DNA from: Myoxocephalus aenaeus | Lineage: Eukaryota; Chordata; Actinopteri; Perciformes; Cottidae | Length of the DNA: 64,000 nt | Reading direction: 5' to 3' | NCBI GenBank assembly: GCA_038501785.1 | Contig: JBAMJR010000189.1 | Span: forward strand, 6,349,001 to 6,413,000 | Made by a program: the position numbers and the translations under genes | Shown here: piece by piece, positions 1-12,324 of the stretch | Position numbering within the stretch: position 1 is the stretch's first letter | Layout of the letters: the number at the start of each line of letters is the position of its first letter | Notes under the pieces: generated by a model | What the model was told of the DNA's origin: nothing | What the model saw: only the letters and a program-made list of their open reading frames with translations | The model's database searches: none

Positions 1-289
1 AAACAGAAACTTGGAATAATTCAATTGAATGGGCAGAGCTCGTCACCACAGATGGTTCGGAGGACTGACCCGGAAAAGATCAACATGAGTTTTATACATC
101 AACAATTATTATTGAAATGTTTGCCCAAAACGAAAAGAACAAAAACAATACAGAGATCCACTGGTTATTGCTTCACACGGATGGCGCTGATTAGACTGGG
201 TCAAGATGAACTGAACTCTGCTTTCAGAGTTCAGCTACACATTTAAGAATAAAGCACTTATGATAAATTTCCACCACAATTATGTGTAG

Positions 290-540
290 TCATTTTGTGT
301 CCCTTTAGTTGTTTTTTGTCTTTGTAGTTGTGTTGTGTCTCTTTATAGTTGGGTTGTATTACTTTGTAATTGTTTTCTTATTTTGTAGGTATCTTTTGTC
401 AATGGTCTCTTTGAGGTTGTTTTGTGTCTCTTCACGGTTATTTTGCCCCTTAGTTCTGAGTCTCTATGTGTGTCTTAATTGTCATTTTGAGTTTCTTACG
501 ATTTGGTTTGTGTCTCTTTGAGTGACATTTTGTGATTGTT
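290..540. repeat. degenerate T-rich minisatellite
   Basis: Variants of a unit like TTTTGTGTCTCTTTGTAGTT recur imperfectly about every 20-40 bases. The short open frame across it is low-complexity and not coding. Confidence 0.5.
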
Positions 541-964
541 CAGTGTGTCAACAGAAAGCTAGGTGCAGCAGAGTTCTGCTGCTGGGTTCTTACTGCCAGC
601 ACAAGAATAATTCAGGCTTTTTGATGTTTGATGTTTTGCTTGTTTTAACACTTAATGGCTGAAGGAGGAGAAACGGACTTGGTGGGGGATTTACTTTATG
701 CCTTTCTCGTGGAGGGTTGGGCATGTCCTCACTGAAGCACACCGATGAACTGAACAACCACGTTATTAACGTGTTAACAAAGAGAGGTGGATGGACTTTG
801 TCTTTATTAAGTGAATAGCATCTGGTGAGTGAACAGCTTTTTCTGCTTTTTGTGTTTGTTTTTTCCCACTGCTGGCTCCCACCCCCACAGAGCTAAGCTA
901 AGCTATCTCGCGAGCTAAGCTAAGCTAGCTGGCGGGGTGGAGGTGTTGGGAGAGCGCTCGCTGC

Positions 965-1022
965 CAGACCTGTAAGTCGCTTTGGATAAAAGCGTCAGCT
1001 AAATGAAATGTAATGTAATGTT
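965..1022 (+). repeat. SINE/LINE 3'-tail-like interspersed repeat
   Basis: Contains AAGTCGCTTTGGATAAAAGC followed by GTCAGCTAAATGAAATGTAA and repeated TAATG. This module is very common as the 3' tail of fish SINE/L2-type retroposons. Only the tail is visible; the family assignment is from memory. Confidence 0.5.
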
Positions 1023-2489
1023 TTCCAAGCCACCTCAGGTGAGCATGGTGGCTTCGTCGGTGGGTGCCGGCAGAGTGTCTGGCAGAGAGATGGCGCAGGG
1101 AGAACAACAGGGAGTTGGGCTGCTTCTGCGGCTGCAGAGAGGTGTGGTGTTTTAGCAGTTTTGTTGGATTGTTTTGTCATGTTTTGTTATAACGCTAAGC
1201 TATCATATTGAGTACTTGGACAGTTCTCTAGGAAGCAGTGTTCTGATGTTTGTTTCTGGGGCTTTTATTGTGAAGGGAAAAACGGAAGGAGAGGAAATGT
1301 TCTAGTGAAGTTCTAGTAACGAGAATAAAAGTGGTTGCGATCTTGTGCAAACTATGCAGCATCGTGTTGTTGTTTTATTAATAAAGTGAAGTATAGGCGC
1401 AAGATAAACCCTCGGATACATAATTAAATGTGACTGGTTCTTGTTGATGTGAACAACAAGCATTGTCCGTTAATGACGCAGCATCCCGTCATGTGCATAT
1501 TTATGTAAACAATATCAGACGGCACTGAAGGCCTAGGTCGAAAAAGCACGGCCCACCACTGATATTGACTCAACTTTATGGCCCATTTGCAGTCCGTCTT
1601 TTTTAATTTCTAGGTCTCCACAAGCAGCTGCTGCTGGCTTTAATGTGCTGCAGTCCTCAGCTCTGGGTTCTGTCTGATAACACATTCCTGTTGGCTGCAG
1701 TCAGTGTGCAGATTCACTGCAGGTGATGTCATGAATGAATGAGTCCAGGGTGATGTCATTCCCAGCAGAGATCATGCCGGAGGATTCAACGCCCTGTTTG
1801 CATAACAAACTGTCACGGACCAAATACGACCACACAGGAGAGGTTTGTTATAAACCTGCTGCAAAAATCTGTGCTTTACTCTCGTGATGTTGCTGCACGG
1901 AGCTTTTACTGGAGGAAAAGTCAAGTTACATGAGTGTATATTTGTACCCAGGAAGAGGTTATTTAAAACAGACAATGACACGTCTTGAAGAAAGATGTTG
2001 GGAGTAAATTATTTTAATTTTGATAATACAAAGTGACGAACAAAGTAAAGGCTGTACTTAAAGTGATAAGTAATATATCAAAACATGCCTCAAGGACCAC
2101 GAGTGGTTGTGCACATTTTGACCCAATTACTGCAAATCCTGTTTCCACCACTAAGCATTTAAAGAAATGTAGAAATTACAGATTAGTTTTTATTCTTAGA
2201 CTTCCTTTGGTTTCTATCCATTTTTTACAGGATTAAAAACCTCACTTTCTTTTCTTTTTTTATATCTTTTTAAATATAAGATGATAAAGTGCAGATGTGA
2301 CTTTGACTTGACGTTCACTGCAGATTGAATAAATCAACTCAAGGAACCTTAGACGAGTCTGGTAGTTGGTTGTGGACGCCTGGAATGAGAAGAAACACAT
2401 CCCAAACTCTGAAAGCACAAGAATACATGCTGTAAACAAAACAAAACAAATACTTAATAAAATGAATATATGTTTTTATATCCAAGACA

Positions 2490-3090
2490 TTATTCTCTCT
2501 CTCTTAGCTCTGTTTTTGGTCTCCACCACCTACTGAGGGAAATATGTGTCTCTTTACCTGCTAAACGCTCCACGTTGTTCACCAGCTAATCTCGTCCTGT
2601 GTCTGTCTGCTGTTTGCTGCTTGTGGACAGTGCAGACATTCATGGTCCTCAGAGGATGAATTGCATTAACTAAGAGAGAATGCAGCTTTAACACATGAAG
2701 CATATACTTCTATACAACCAGAGAAGTCTCCCCTTGGTGGTCAGTAGAGAGAATGCAGCTTTAACACAAGAAGCATAAACTTCTATACAACCAGGGGAGT
2801 CGCCCCCTGGTGGTCAGTAGCGAAAATGCAGGTTTAAGACATGAAACTTTGGCTTCACTTTTTTAGAACCAGAAGTTGATGATCCCTGAAACGACATTCA
2901 TTTGGCAGGAATTTGGTCATAAACTAAAGTATTAAATAAATTGAAATGTTTACCTCATGGTGGCGCTAGATGAATCAGAGGATCGCCAAAGATAGTAAGC
3001 ATCATTGGCAGCATCCCTCTGTGCTCAAATTGTCATGGCAATCCATCCAGTAGTCGTTGAGATATTTCAGTCTGGACCAAAGTGGTGCTT
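2490..3090. repeat. composite fish interspersed repeat with 73-bp-family units
   Basis: A block TTGGTCTCCACCACCTACTG at about 2517 recurs in variant form near 61195. It is followed by two units (about 2675-2825) in reverse orientation of the repeat that is tandem at 60.5 kb, containing CCACCAGGGGGCGAC on the minus strand (2800-2814). A further module at about 2955-3085 (GGTGGCGCTAGATGAATCAG and CATGGCAATCCATCCAGTAG) belongs to another widespread fish repeat. No protein signal. Confidence 0.5.
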
Positions 3091-3956
3091 TGTTTTCCAA
3101 AAGGTTTGTTACTCATTGTTTTTTTTTGGCCGGCAGTTGGAGAGTTTGATGATGTGGGAACGGACATTGGGAATCTGTGGAAAAGGGAATACTGCAGTAT
3201 GTTTTTGTATTCTTCTTTGCTTTTATCTTTGAGCCTCAATAAAAAAGATTTAAAAAGAAAAATATATAAAAATGAAACTTAAATTATTGCACTGGCAAAA
3301 GTTTTATTATTCGGTCCAGTTTTGAGGCTTTTATCCAGCAGGAGTCTCAACGTGTGCATCAGAAGAAACTGATTTCTCTCCAAAATTACAGACAGCCAAC
3401 AAAAGTGCAAGTATGTAAGCCACAAAACACAAGCAATCAGTGTAAAAATAATTATTGTGCCTGCTGATATTTATGTATAACATGTATGTGGAGACCTGAT
3501 GGAAAGCCTCTGCATCTGTAAGCTCTTTCCGGCGCTCATATTCGGCTCATTTGGGAGCCTCTGCGATGCAAACCACAGGCTTCCTCTGCCGTCTGCAGCT
3601 ATGACCTCACACACATACAACTCAGCCACTGTGGAGAATTTATATCCACGTCCTTTCTCCCTTTTTTGCACGATACAGAGGGGATTATAATAAGAAAGGC
3701 TGCGCAAAGTCTGGCATTGTCTGCTCCAAAACAAAACCTCCCGCCTTGCATTGTTGCCCCACTTCTATGGAAACACCGCAGGCTGCAAGATGGGACGGAC
3801 CGGAGACGGTTGGGTCAAAACCGGAGCTGCATTTTATTTTTTAAGGAAAAGGATGCAAAATGTTTGCGCCTTTTGAAAGTGTCTTTGTGTCTTATGTCGT
3901 ACCTGCTGGAGAACAGAACGGGGAGAAGGAAGAAGAAGAAGAGCGGTCTGAACTCT

Positions 3957-3993
3957 TCCTCCTCCTCCTCCTCCTCCTCCTCCTCCTCCTCCT
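3957..3993. repeat. (CCT)n microsatellite
   Basis: Uninterrupted CCT triplets. They create serine-, leucine- or glutamate-rich open frames in several frames, which I do not treat as genes. Confidence 0.95.
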
Positions 3994-4559
3994 CGGTGTC
4001 CAAAGGGCAGGGCCTCTTTGGACTTATATGGAGGGGTGGATGACATCACCAGCCAGCGGAGCAGGGCTGTTTAGCACAACATCCACCTTGTTTCATTGTC
4101 CACCGATGACATGTTTGGAATGTGACGTGGCTTTAATTCCCCCTCCTTCCTTCCCTCTCTGGCACCGAGAGAAACTCAGCAGTTTAGCTGCCGCTCAGCT
4201 TTAAACATAAAAAAAAGACATGGATCATCAACCTGCTGTGCATCCCAACTTTTTGGTAAGTTGAATAAAGTTTCAAAGGGGGGAAGATGTTTTTTTTTAG
4301 ATGGTGAAGGTCTTAAACCTGCAGAACACTTGTTGTGCCTTCAGCCTGTTCATGTGTTTGAGGCTCTGAGCATGCATGACCCAGGAAAGGGAAACTGCAG
4401 CAAACTCTCAGACTCCCGCAGAGATCAGTTAAACATCTACCGGCAGGGCGCTGAATTCTCTTGAACTTTGCTGGCAGCTCTGCAGAGCCTCTTCCTACTG
4501 TTTTATCCCAGAGTTTCAATGTGTTAAAAATTATCATGTCTATGAAGACTTTCGGGGTT

Positions 4560-4990
4560 TAGATAACAATGTTATGTATTGTCATTGTGCAACAGGCTTG
4601 TGCAACGAAAAGCAGTTTTTAGTCCCAGTTTGCTGCATAAGAAAAAGATAAAACAGAGCTGTATGACATGATGGAGGGCGGAGGATGAATCTAGGAGTCT
4701 GTCAGCTTGAGGAAGGAAGCCGCTCTGTAGTCTGGTGGTTCAGCTGCTCATACTTCCGTATCTCCTTCTAGACGGCAGCAGGGGGTCTTGGTGCTCTTTT
4801 GCAAGCACCAATATGACTGAGGCTCAGTTCATGGGTACCAAGAATGTTCTGGTGGGTTTTAATGGAGATGTGCTCCCCTGCTGTAGAGCACATTGCATGC
4901 CAGTTTGTTATGTTTCCAGTCAGGATGCTTTCTATTGCTCCTCTGTAAAAGATAACAAGAACTTGACATGGTAATTTAGCCTCATTAAGT
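4560..4990. mobile_element. probable LINE-derived 3' fragment
   Basis: Contains ATTGTCATTGTGCAACAGGC with AACGAAAAGCA and, further on, CTCTGTAGTCTGGTGGTTCA and ATACTTCCGTATCTCC. I recognise these as pieces of a common fish non-LTR retrotransposon 3' region. No intact reading frame; boundaries are approximate and the family is uncertain. Confidence 0.35.
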
Positions 4991-5180
4991 GTTCTTAAGA
5001 AATACAGCTGTTTATTTGGTTTCGTATACAGTTGTAAGATATCTAGATGTTGTATGTAAAGGCAACTGGATTTGCTTTGTTTATTTATATTTGTCCTCAA
5101 AGGGCCAGATTTCTGCAGTTTTCTGCACCGAATCAGTGCTAACGTTAGCTTAACAAAACCATGAACTGTGCGCTACCCAG

Positions 5181-5348
5181 TAGGGCTGTCAACGAATAAT
5201 CGAAATTCGAATATATATTCGAATAGTTGTTAAAAACAGAATTTCGAATGTGAAAATTAATATTCGAATGTAAAAAAAAAAAAAAGGATTTCGGAGGATA
5301 ATTATCGTGAATCTGGCAACCCCCGCCGCGGCCGCGATGAAGTGTCCT

Positions 5349-5424
<76 letters not shown>

Positions 5425-6059
5425 CGAGCCGTTCGGGGCAGAGTCTATGACCCGGAGCAGACGTGAAGCTGGTTGAGGCTTTCACAGGGTTTTGCTGTTG
5501 TTGTGGCGTAGGCTGCGGCCCACAGTAGCCTGTTCTGTGTTCCCTTAATAAACACCTTGTAAGCCAGCTAACGTCTCGTAGCTTTCCTGACCCAGGGTCG
5601 CTACACTATGTAAGCTAGAGTTAGCTTACCATTCAACGACAAGCAACTTGAGGCCACATCTCCAGAATGTGCACCCCAGAGAATATGGCATAAAATGTGG
5701 AACTTCAGAGAAACAGACACGTCTGGATACGTATTTTGCGCCGTCCGCCACAAGTTCGTTGTCTGCGACAGGAGGCCTGCACGCAAACATTGATTTTGTT
5801 CGTATGCAAGGACATGAGGGCTTCAGGGAGTTCTGTGAAGCACTGGAACCGAGGAACCTTATCCCTGATCAGCACTCAGCATGTGTTTATTGTTGCCGTT
5901 CATTTAAACCGCTATGCGCGACCGACGGTGCGCGGGGGGGGGTGAACACCTAAACTGAAGAATTTTGTATTTACACATATATTCGAATATATTCGAATAT
6001 ATGTGTTTTTTTTTAAAGGAATATTCGAACGTCATTTTTTAGCAATTTTGACAGCCCTA
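5181..6059 (+). mobile_element. hAT-type element, internally deleted
   Basis: The ends are inverted (TAGGGCTGTCAA at 5181, TTGACAGCCCTA at 6048-6059) and flanked by a perfect 8 bp target duplication CTACCCAG (5173-5180 and 6060-6067), diagnostic of hAT transposition. Inside, 5648-5780 in the + frame reads like the end of a BED zinc finger plus linker (HLQNVHPREYG...) as in ZBED-type hAT transposases. The catalytic part is missing. A 70 bp (GT)n array (5354-5423) and an AATAAA-containing stretch at about 5545 that could be a foreign LTR piece are embedded. Confidence 0.85.
5354..5423. repeat. (GT)n microsatellite inside hAT element
   Basis: Thirty-five uninterrupted GT dinucleotides within the hAT-type element. 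Confidence 0.95.
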
Positions 6060-6084
6060 CTACCCAGGTTCTGAAGAATGAAAT

Positions 6085-6600
6085 CAATGCTTCATGTGTT
6101 AAAGCTGCACCAGGGGATTGTATAGAAGTATACGCTTCATGTGTTAAAGCTGCATTATCTATACTGACCACCAAGGGGTGACTCATCTGGTTGTATAGAA
6201 GTGTATGCTTCATGTGTTAAAGCTGCATTCTCTCTACTAACCACCAGGGGGCGACTCCTCTGGTTGTATAGAAGTCTATAGAAAATGACTACTTCTCTCT
6301 TGATTTATTCCCTCAGTAAACATTGTAAACATGAGTTTATGTCTCAATCTCTAGTTTCAAGTCTTCTTCAATACAGCATGATGCTCATTTTGTAAATTAT
6401 GGTAATTTAGAGTCAAACAGACCATAAAGCAGGGGATGCTTTAGGGGGCGGGGTTACAAGGTGATTGACCGGTTGACACCAGAGACGTATACAGCGTCTC
6501 TTTGTCACTCCTCCTCAGTCCTAATATGGTCACTTCCTGTTCACTGGTTGCAAAAAGCCAAGATGGCGACGCGGCCAAATCACCAAATTCAGAGCTTCAT
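6085..6600 (+). repeat. 73-bp-family repeat copy
   Basis: Units containing GCTTCATGTGTTAAAGCTGC and CCACCAGGGGGCGACTCCTC (6241-6260) at 73 bp spacing, followed by a module with GGGATGCTTTAGGGGGCGGG and AATATGGTCACTTCCTGT. The same order recurs at 60.5-61.05 kb. Non-coding. Confidence 0.6.
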
Positions 6601-7224
6601 ATATACAGTTTATGGAGCTGCCTCAGGTCTATAGTTCACTTTAAATGAACAAAAACAAATCTCAAGCTACGCACTAATTTCCCTCTTGCTGTTTTCTGCT
6701 CAGATCGGTAACTACGGCTGGTAAAGTCATGTAGCTCCGGGTGTTGATGGCAAAACCCTTCAGTCCCATTGAAAACTATGACATTAACCCACCCCAGGCT
6801 GCTAAAACACTCTCTGTCGGATCAGGACCTAAAAGAGGTTCAGACAGAACGCCAGGCGAACCCTCGAGTTGGCATGATTGCATGCTTTTTGCTCTGCATT
6901 CATGTGTGGACTTTAAACACTTTTTCCGTAAACATGGTTGGATAACATTTTGTACTAGCTTTAGTTTGTTTCAAGTATAGCCAGGCATTGTACTTCTATG
7001 TGTAGAAATCAACAATATTGCAGTTTTTGTATGTTGTGCACCAAAAACCGTCCATTTAATAACTAATAGGAAAGAACCAGTTACATTCCTGTACTTTAAC
7101 AATGGATGGAAGGATCTCTAAAAGTCCCTTTTGACCATCTTTGCCCAAACATTACCTAGATTTTATTCTGTTTGCCTGCCCTTAAAATCCAGGATCGGGT
7201 GCTTAAAATAAGATAAGATGGAAC

Positions 7225-7462
7225 TGTAGTGGACTTGGAGGTCATAATTCACAGGACTAGTGGGATGGCTGACGATACGGGTGACTGCCCCTTTAAGAGC
7301 AGGTATCGTAGCCATAGTAACGGGGTGGTGTTGAGGGGTTAAAGGTGACTGGCTGTCAGTGTCACGAGGCGAAATGTTTGTGTGAGCAGCAATAAACGGC
7401 TACGCACCTGTGCAGCCAAAGAGAGAAGTTGTGTGTGCTGCGTTCATTCCTGGGCTCCTACA
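7225..7462 (+). mobile_element. putative 5' LTR of Gypsy-like element
   Basis: Begins TGTAGTGG, ends in CA and is immediately followed by TTGGTGACCCTGAGTC, which looks like a primer-binding site. An AATAAA at 7391-7396 fits the R region. No second copy is found downstream, so the boundaries rest on these short signals only. Confidence 0.5.
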
Positions 7463-9300
7463 TTGGTGACCCTGAGTCTACTGGACGGATCCAGAGACGA
7501 GCATGGCTACGCACGCAGTTTCGCTCAAGCTACTGGAGTTCTGGGAGACGCAGGCATCAGTCTGGTTCGCTCAGGCCGAAGCGCAGTTCGCGCTCAGAGA
7601 CATTACCACTGACGCTACGAAATATTATTATGTCGTAGCGGCTCTCGGCAGTTCAACAGCGGGCAGTTGGTGAGCATACTCGAACACCCCCCGGAGCACG
7701 ACAAGTACGCTACGCTGAAAGACCACCTGTTGAAGGCGTTCGGACTGTCTGAATCCGAGCGGGCTCGCCGGCTGCTCTCGCTGAATGGCCTCGGCGACAA
7801 CAAGCCGTCGGAGCTGATGGATAAAATGCTAGCTCTCCTGGGTAGGAACAAGCCGGACTTTCTGTTCATTGAACTGCTTTTGCAGCAGCTGCCGTTGCAA
7901 GTGCAGTCCGCTTTGGCCAACACCAGCATTACGGAGGTTCGGGAGCTGGCCGAAGAGGCAGATACGTTTTTTTCGGCCGGCCAACAACACTGCGGGGCCG
8001 TGCGGGAGCCGGCTCAAACCGCGGCATGGCTACCGGCGGAGACAGCGGTCGTCGCGGCGGCGGCCGCGAGTCAACGGCAGGGATCTGCCGGTCTATGTTT
8101 CTACCATACAAGGTTTGGGCCGAGAGCTAAGCGGTGCCGCTCGCCGTGCAGTTTCGGCACGACGGGAAATGCCAGGGCTGGCGCTCAGTAGCTGCCGCAA
8201 GCGTCGGCCGAGCGGGCAGGCTGCTGTTTATCCAGGACGACATCTCCAAAAACAGAGCTGATCACGCCTTTCGGCCTGTTTGAGTTAATGAGGATGCCGT
8301 TTGGCCTAAAGAACGCAGCGCAGACGTTAATGAGGATTCCGTTCGACCGGCTCAACCAGCACGGGTTGATCATCAACCCGGCAAAGAGCCAGTTTGGATT
8401 AACCACCATTGACTTTTTGGGACACCGCATCACTAGGGACGGGGCGGTTCCCCTTCCGTCGAAGGTGGACGCGGTGACCAACTTTCAACGCCCGCTCACA
8501 GTGAGGGCCCTGCAGGAGTTTTTGGGCATGGTGAACTTCTACCATCGCTTTATTCCCCGGGCGGCACGGTTGATGCGGCCCCTGTTTGAAGCCCTGAAAG
8601 GCAAGGCTGCCAAGGAGAGGAGCCAGGCATTTGTGGATGCCAAGACAGCTCTAGCAAATGCAACAATGCTGGCACATCCCACACCCACGTTTCCTCCGAC
8701 CGAGGCCCGCAGTTCACGTCGGAGCTCTGGGGCGCAGTTGCAGACAGCCTAGGGGTGAAGCTCCACCGTACTACTGCCTATCACCCACAGGCTAATGGGT
8801 TGTGTGAGCGGTTCCATCGCTCAATGAAAGCTGCTCTCCGGGCCAGCCTCATGGACGGCGTCTGGGTGGACAGGCTCCTGTGGGTCATGCTGGGGCTCAG
8901 GACGGCCCCTAAGGAGGACCTTCAAGCTTCGTCCACCGAGTTGGTTTACGGCCAGCCGCTGCGGGTCCCTGGAGAGTTCATCCCCGAGGTCACAGACCCA
9001 TGGTCTGTGACGCAACAGCGGGCCACCCTCCTGGAAAAGGCAAGGGTGTTCACACCTGTGCCTACGTCGCAGCACGCCCCGGCCAGCCTCAGGCCAGCCT
9101 CAGGGCAATGGAATATGTGTTCATGTGCCACCATGGACCCTTTAAATCTCCCTACGAAGGCCTGTTTCGCGTGGTAGAGACCGGGGACAAAACATTCAAG
9201 GTGGACATTGCCGGTAAACTTGATCATGTGTCGGTGGATCGCCTTAAGCCAGCACATCTGGACCTGGACCAACCGGTAAGGTTGGTCCAGGAATTTATTG
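7463..9300 (+). pseudogene. Gypsy/Ty3-like retrotransposon internal region, deleted remnant
   Basis: Gag-like frame from ATG 7503, frameshifted near 7668 and continuing in another frame to 8191. It is followed by a short reverse-transcriptase piece (MPFGLKNA at about 8291), then the RT thumb/RNase H border (FLGHRITRDG and FYHRFIPRAA), an abrupt jump to the integrase C-terminal part (TAYHPQANGLCERFHRSMKA at about 8771), and a tail with GPFKSPYEGLFRVV and VDRLKPAH. Protease, the RT catalytic YxDD box and the integrase core are absent, so the copy is dead. Near-identical stretches TTAATGAGGATGCCGTTT (about 8286) and TTAATGAGGATTCCGTTC (about 8328) mark an RT deletion junction. No 3' LTR is visible. 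Confidence 0.85.
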
Positions 9301-9575
9301 TGCAAGACAACGGAATAATAGCATTTAATAAAATATAAACATGTATGAACAATAGAATAACAATGATTAAGTGTAAAGAAGAAAAAAACGGACAAAATAC
9401 AACGCAATAGCAATAAGAGTGAGGTTAATAAATAGAGATGTGCAACATCTGATACAGGAATATGTAGAGAATGTGACGGTGTGGTTATTTTATACTGTCA
9501 AACATTTTCATAAAAATACAAAGGGAATTCAGCATTCGTGTCATCTGTTGTGTTTCCTTCTGTCTGCTTTCTTAG

Positions 9576-12324
9576 ACTCAAACGGCTGCTGGAGCAGGAG
9601 AAGGCCTACCAGGCCCGTAAGGACAAGGACCACAGCAGGAGGCTGGAGAAGGTCAGAGCGGAGCTGGTCAAGCTCAAGTCCTTCGCCCTGATGTTGGTGG
9701 ACGAGCGGCAGCTGCATATCGAGCAAATCGACCAGCAGAGCCAGAAGGTCCAGGACCTCGCTCGGAAGCTGCAGGAGAAAGAGCAGCGTTTGGCGGCGGT
9801 CACCGACACCGCCAACGAGGACGGCCAGAAGGTCCTCACGCTGGAGGCCGAGCTGAAGCATCGAGCAGCCAGGTTTGCCCAGGAGCACGATGAGATGACG
9901 GCCAAACTGGCTGACGAAGAGTCCCAGAGCCGACAGCTCAGGCTGAAGCTGGCCGGATTGGCACACAAGATTGAAGAGCTGGAGGAGAGCAACAAGGCGC
10001 TGAAGAAGTCCGAGGAAGACCTGCAGGAGCTGAGGGAGAAGATCAGCAAAGGGGAGTGCGGGGATTCATCTCTCATGACCGAGCTCGAGAATCTGCGGAA
10101 GAGAGTGTTGGAGATGGAGGGCAAAGACGAGGAGATAACCAAAGCGGAGACTCAGTGCAGGGAGCTGAGGAAAAAGCTGCAGAGTGAGGATAACCACAGC
10201 AAGGAGCTGAGACTGGAGCTGGACAAACTGCAGAAGAGGATGGTTGAGCTGGAGAAACTGGAGGGGACTTTCAGTCGGAGCAAAACCGAGTGCTCTCAGC
10301 TTTACACAAACCTGGAGAAAGAGAAACGAGTCGTGAAGGATCTGGCCGGCGAGCTAGAGACGGTGAAAACTCGGTTGAAGGAACTAGAGTGCTCAGAGAC
10401 GAAGTTTGAAAAGGCAGAAATGGTCTTCAAAGACGATCTGATGAAGTTGAAGTCCTTCACAGTTATTCTGGTCGACGAAAGGAAGAATATGGTGGAGAGG
10501 CTCAAACAGGAAGAACAGAAAAGTGATGATTTGAGTAGGATGTTCAAAGTAGAACAGGGAAAGGTCACAGAAGTCTCAGAGAAGCTGATTGAGGAGAGCA
10601 AAAAACTTCTCAGATTCAAATCTGAAATGGAGGTCAGAGTCACAACCCTCATGAAAGAGAAAGATGAGTTAAGAACTAAACTTGTGAGTGAAGAGGAAAA
10701 GTGTAGGAAGCTGAATACCAAGCTAGGTGGTATGAAAATAAGAATAGATGGCCTTGAGCAGACAGAGAGGGAAATACAGAGGAAGTGGTCCATCAAGGAC
10801 AATAATTCAGATGAAGACAACAAAGTCAAAGAGTTTGCACTAGAGATTGAAAGACTTAAGAGCCGGCTCACACAGCTTGAGGTGGTAGAAGGAGATTTAA
10901 TGAAAACAGAGGACGAGTACGATCTACTAGAGAAGAAATTCAGAACGGAGCAGGACAAAGCGAACACCCTCTCTAAGCAGCTGGAAGAAATTAAAAGTCA
11001 GATCGCCAGAAACAAAGACATTGAGAAAGGCGAGGTCACGAGTCCAGAGGCTGAGCTCAGGAGTCGCTGCAAGATGGAGGAGGCCAAAACCAGAGAGCTG
11101 CAGGCGGACGTCCAGGCCCTGAAGGAGAAGATCCACGAACTGATGAACAAGGAGGACCAGCTCTCCCAGCTGCAGGCGGATTACTCCATCCTCCAGCAGA
11201 GGTTCATGCAGGAGGAGGAGAAGAAGATGAGCATGAGCCATGACTTCCTTAACCTTACCAAGGAGCTGGAAGCCACCAAGCGGTACAGTTGCGCCTTAAG
11301 GCCCAGTATGAACGGTAAGCGGATGCTCAGTGTCCCGGTTACCTCCACCGCAGTGCAGACGGATGTGATGGTGAGTGCGGCGGCTGAGGATGAGACGGCG
11401 GCGGGGTTCATCCGGAAATCCGTCCTCGAGGAAAACCACCTCATGAGCAACCTCAGACAACGGGATCTTAAAAAGCCAACAGTTCTTGAGCGATACCCTC
11501 CAGCTTCGGCAGAACTGGGTGCAAAAAAATCCTGGATACCTTGGATGAAAAAGAAGGAGGCCATCATGCTCACTCAGACCGCTCCCGACAAGACCAGTCG
11601 GGCGTCCTTGTTTCCTCCACCGGAGATGACCAGGCCGGGCCAGCCGCTGCACATCCGCGTGACCCCGGATCACGAGAACAGCACCGCCACCTTGGAGATC
11701 ACCAGCCCTCGGGCAGAGGATTTCTTCTCCAGCACCACCATCATCCCAACTCTCGGCCTTCAGAAACCTCGCATCACAATCGTCCCCAAGCCCACCACCG
11801 TTGCCTCGAGGAGCAAAGCCTGTGAGCCGGCGGGAGGTCTTGATCGAGCCAAATCCCCGGTCACCATAACCGCCATCTCCAGGGCCAAGAGTTCGGATAA
11901 ACCCAACGGCTGCGGCTCTGACGGCCTCCGGTCGCCGGTATCCATCATCACTGTCAGCACCACCCCCGTGGCTGAAGCGTGCGGGTCGCCCGAGCCTCAC
12001 GACGTCACCGCGAGCCGCACAGTGATCAAGGTGACCCCGGAGAAGCAACCGACGCCGTTCAGGAAGTACAACGGCAACATCATCACGACAGAGGACAACA
12101 AGATCCACATCCACCTGGGGCCGCAGTTCAAGAGGCCCTCCGAGTGCTCCAGCGGCGCGCTGTTGACGCTCAGGAGCTCCGAAAGCAGCAAGGAGGCGTC
12201 GACGGGAACGGTGCTCCGCTCACCGCGGCAATCCTCGACAGGGAAGACGACTCAGAGCAAAATGACGAGCAGCATAACGATCACGCCGATCACCTCGGCG
12301 TGCTCCAGGCCGACGCAGTCAGTG
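9576..12324 (+). CDS. filip1: Filamin-A-interacting protein 1, giant coiled-coil exon
   Basis: This is the main exon of filip1, a cytosolic protein that in mammals binds filamin A and controls its turnover and neuronal migration. It starts after TTTCTTAG (9575), carrying one base of a split codon, and ends before GTGAGC at 12325, giving 916 codons open throughout. The first roughly 570 residues are heptad-rich coiled coil with two family-typical boxes, LKSFALMLVDER and LKSFTVILVDER. The C-terminal part is Ser/Thr/Pro-rich and contains SWIPWM, HIRVTPDHENSTATLEITSP and ITTEDNKIHIHLG. Similarity to human FILIP1 is recognised from memory over the whole length, and neighbouring tmem30a supports FILIP1 rather than FILIP1L. 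The amino-terminal exons are outside the window. Which teleost paralogue (a or b) cannot be told. Confidence 0.95.

Larger units (their letters stand above)
1..9575 (+). other. filip1 intron / upstream flank
   Basis: No coding exon of a host gene is recognisable in this stretch. It ends at the acceptor of the large filip1 exon, so at least its right part is filip1 intron; the earlier filip1 exons must lie to the left of the window. Content is repeats: a degenerate T-rich minisatellite, a SINE/LINE-type tail, copies of a 73 bp repeat, a hAT element and a Gypsy remnant, each listed separately. I see nothing assignable at 1030-2480, 3090-3950, 4000-4550 or 6600-7220. Confidence 0.6.

Noticed and set aside
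3666..4204. Frames with poly-Ser or poly-Leu at the CCT repeat
   Set aside because: Low-complexity translation of a microsatellite.
9301..9540. Search for a 3' LTR of the Gypsy remnant
   Set aside because: No sequence resembling 7225-7462 is present; the right end seems lost.
9541..10967. Other long antisense frames over filip1 (Ser- and Leu-rich)
   Set aside because: They arise from reverse translation of Glu/Lys-rich coiled-coil codons.
11296..12114. Long minus-strand open frame opposite the filip1 exon
   Set aside because: It is the GC-rich shadow of a strongly coding + strand; no domain and no promoter.
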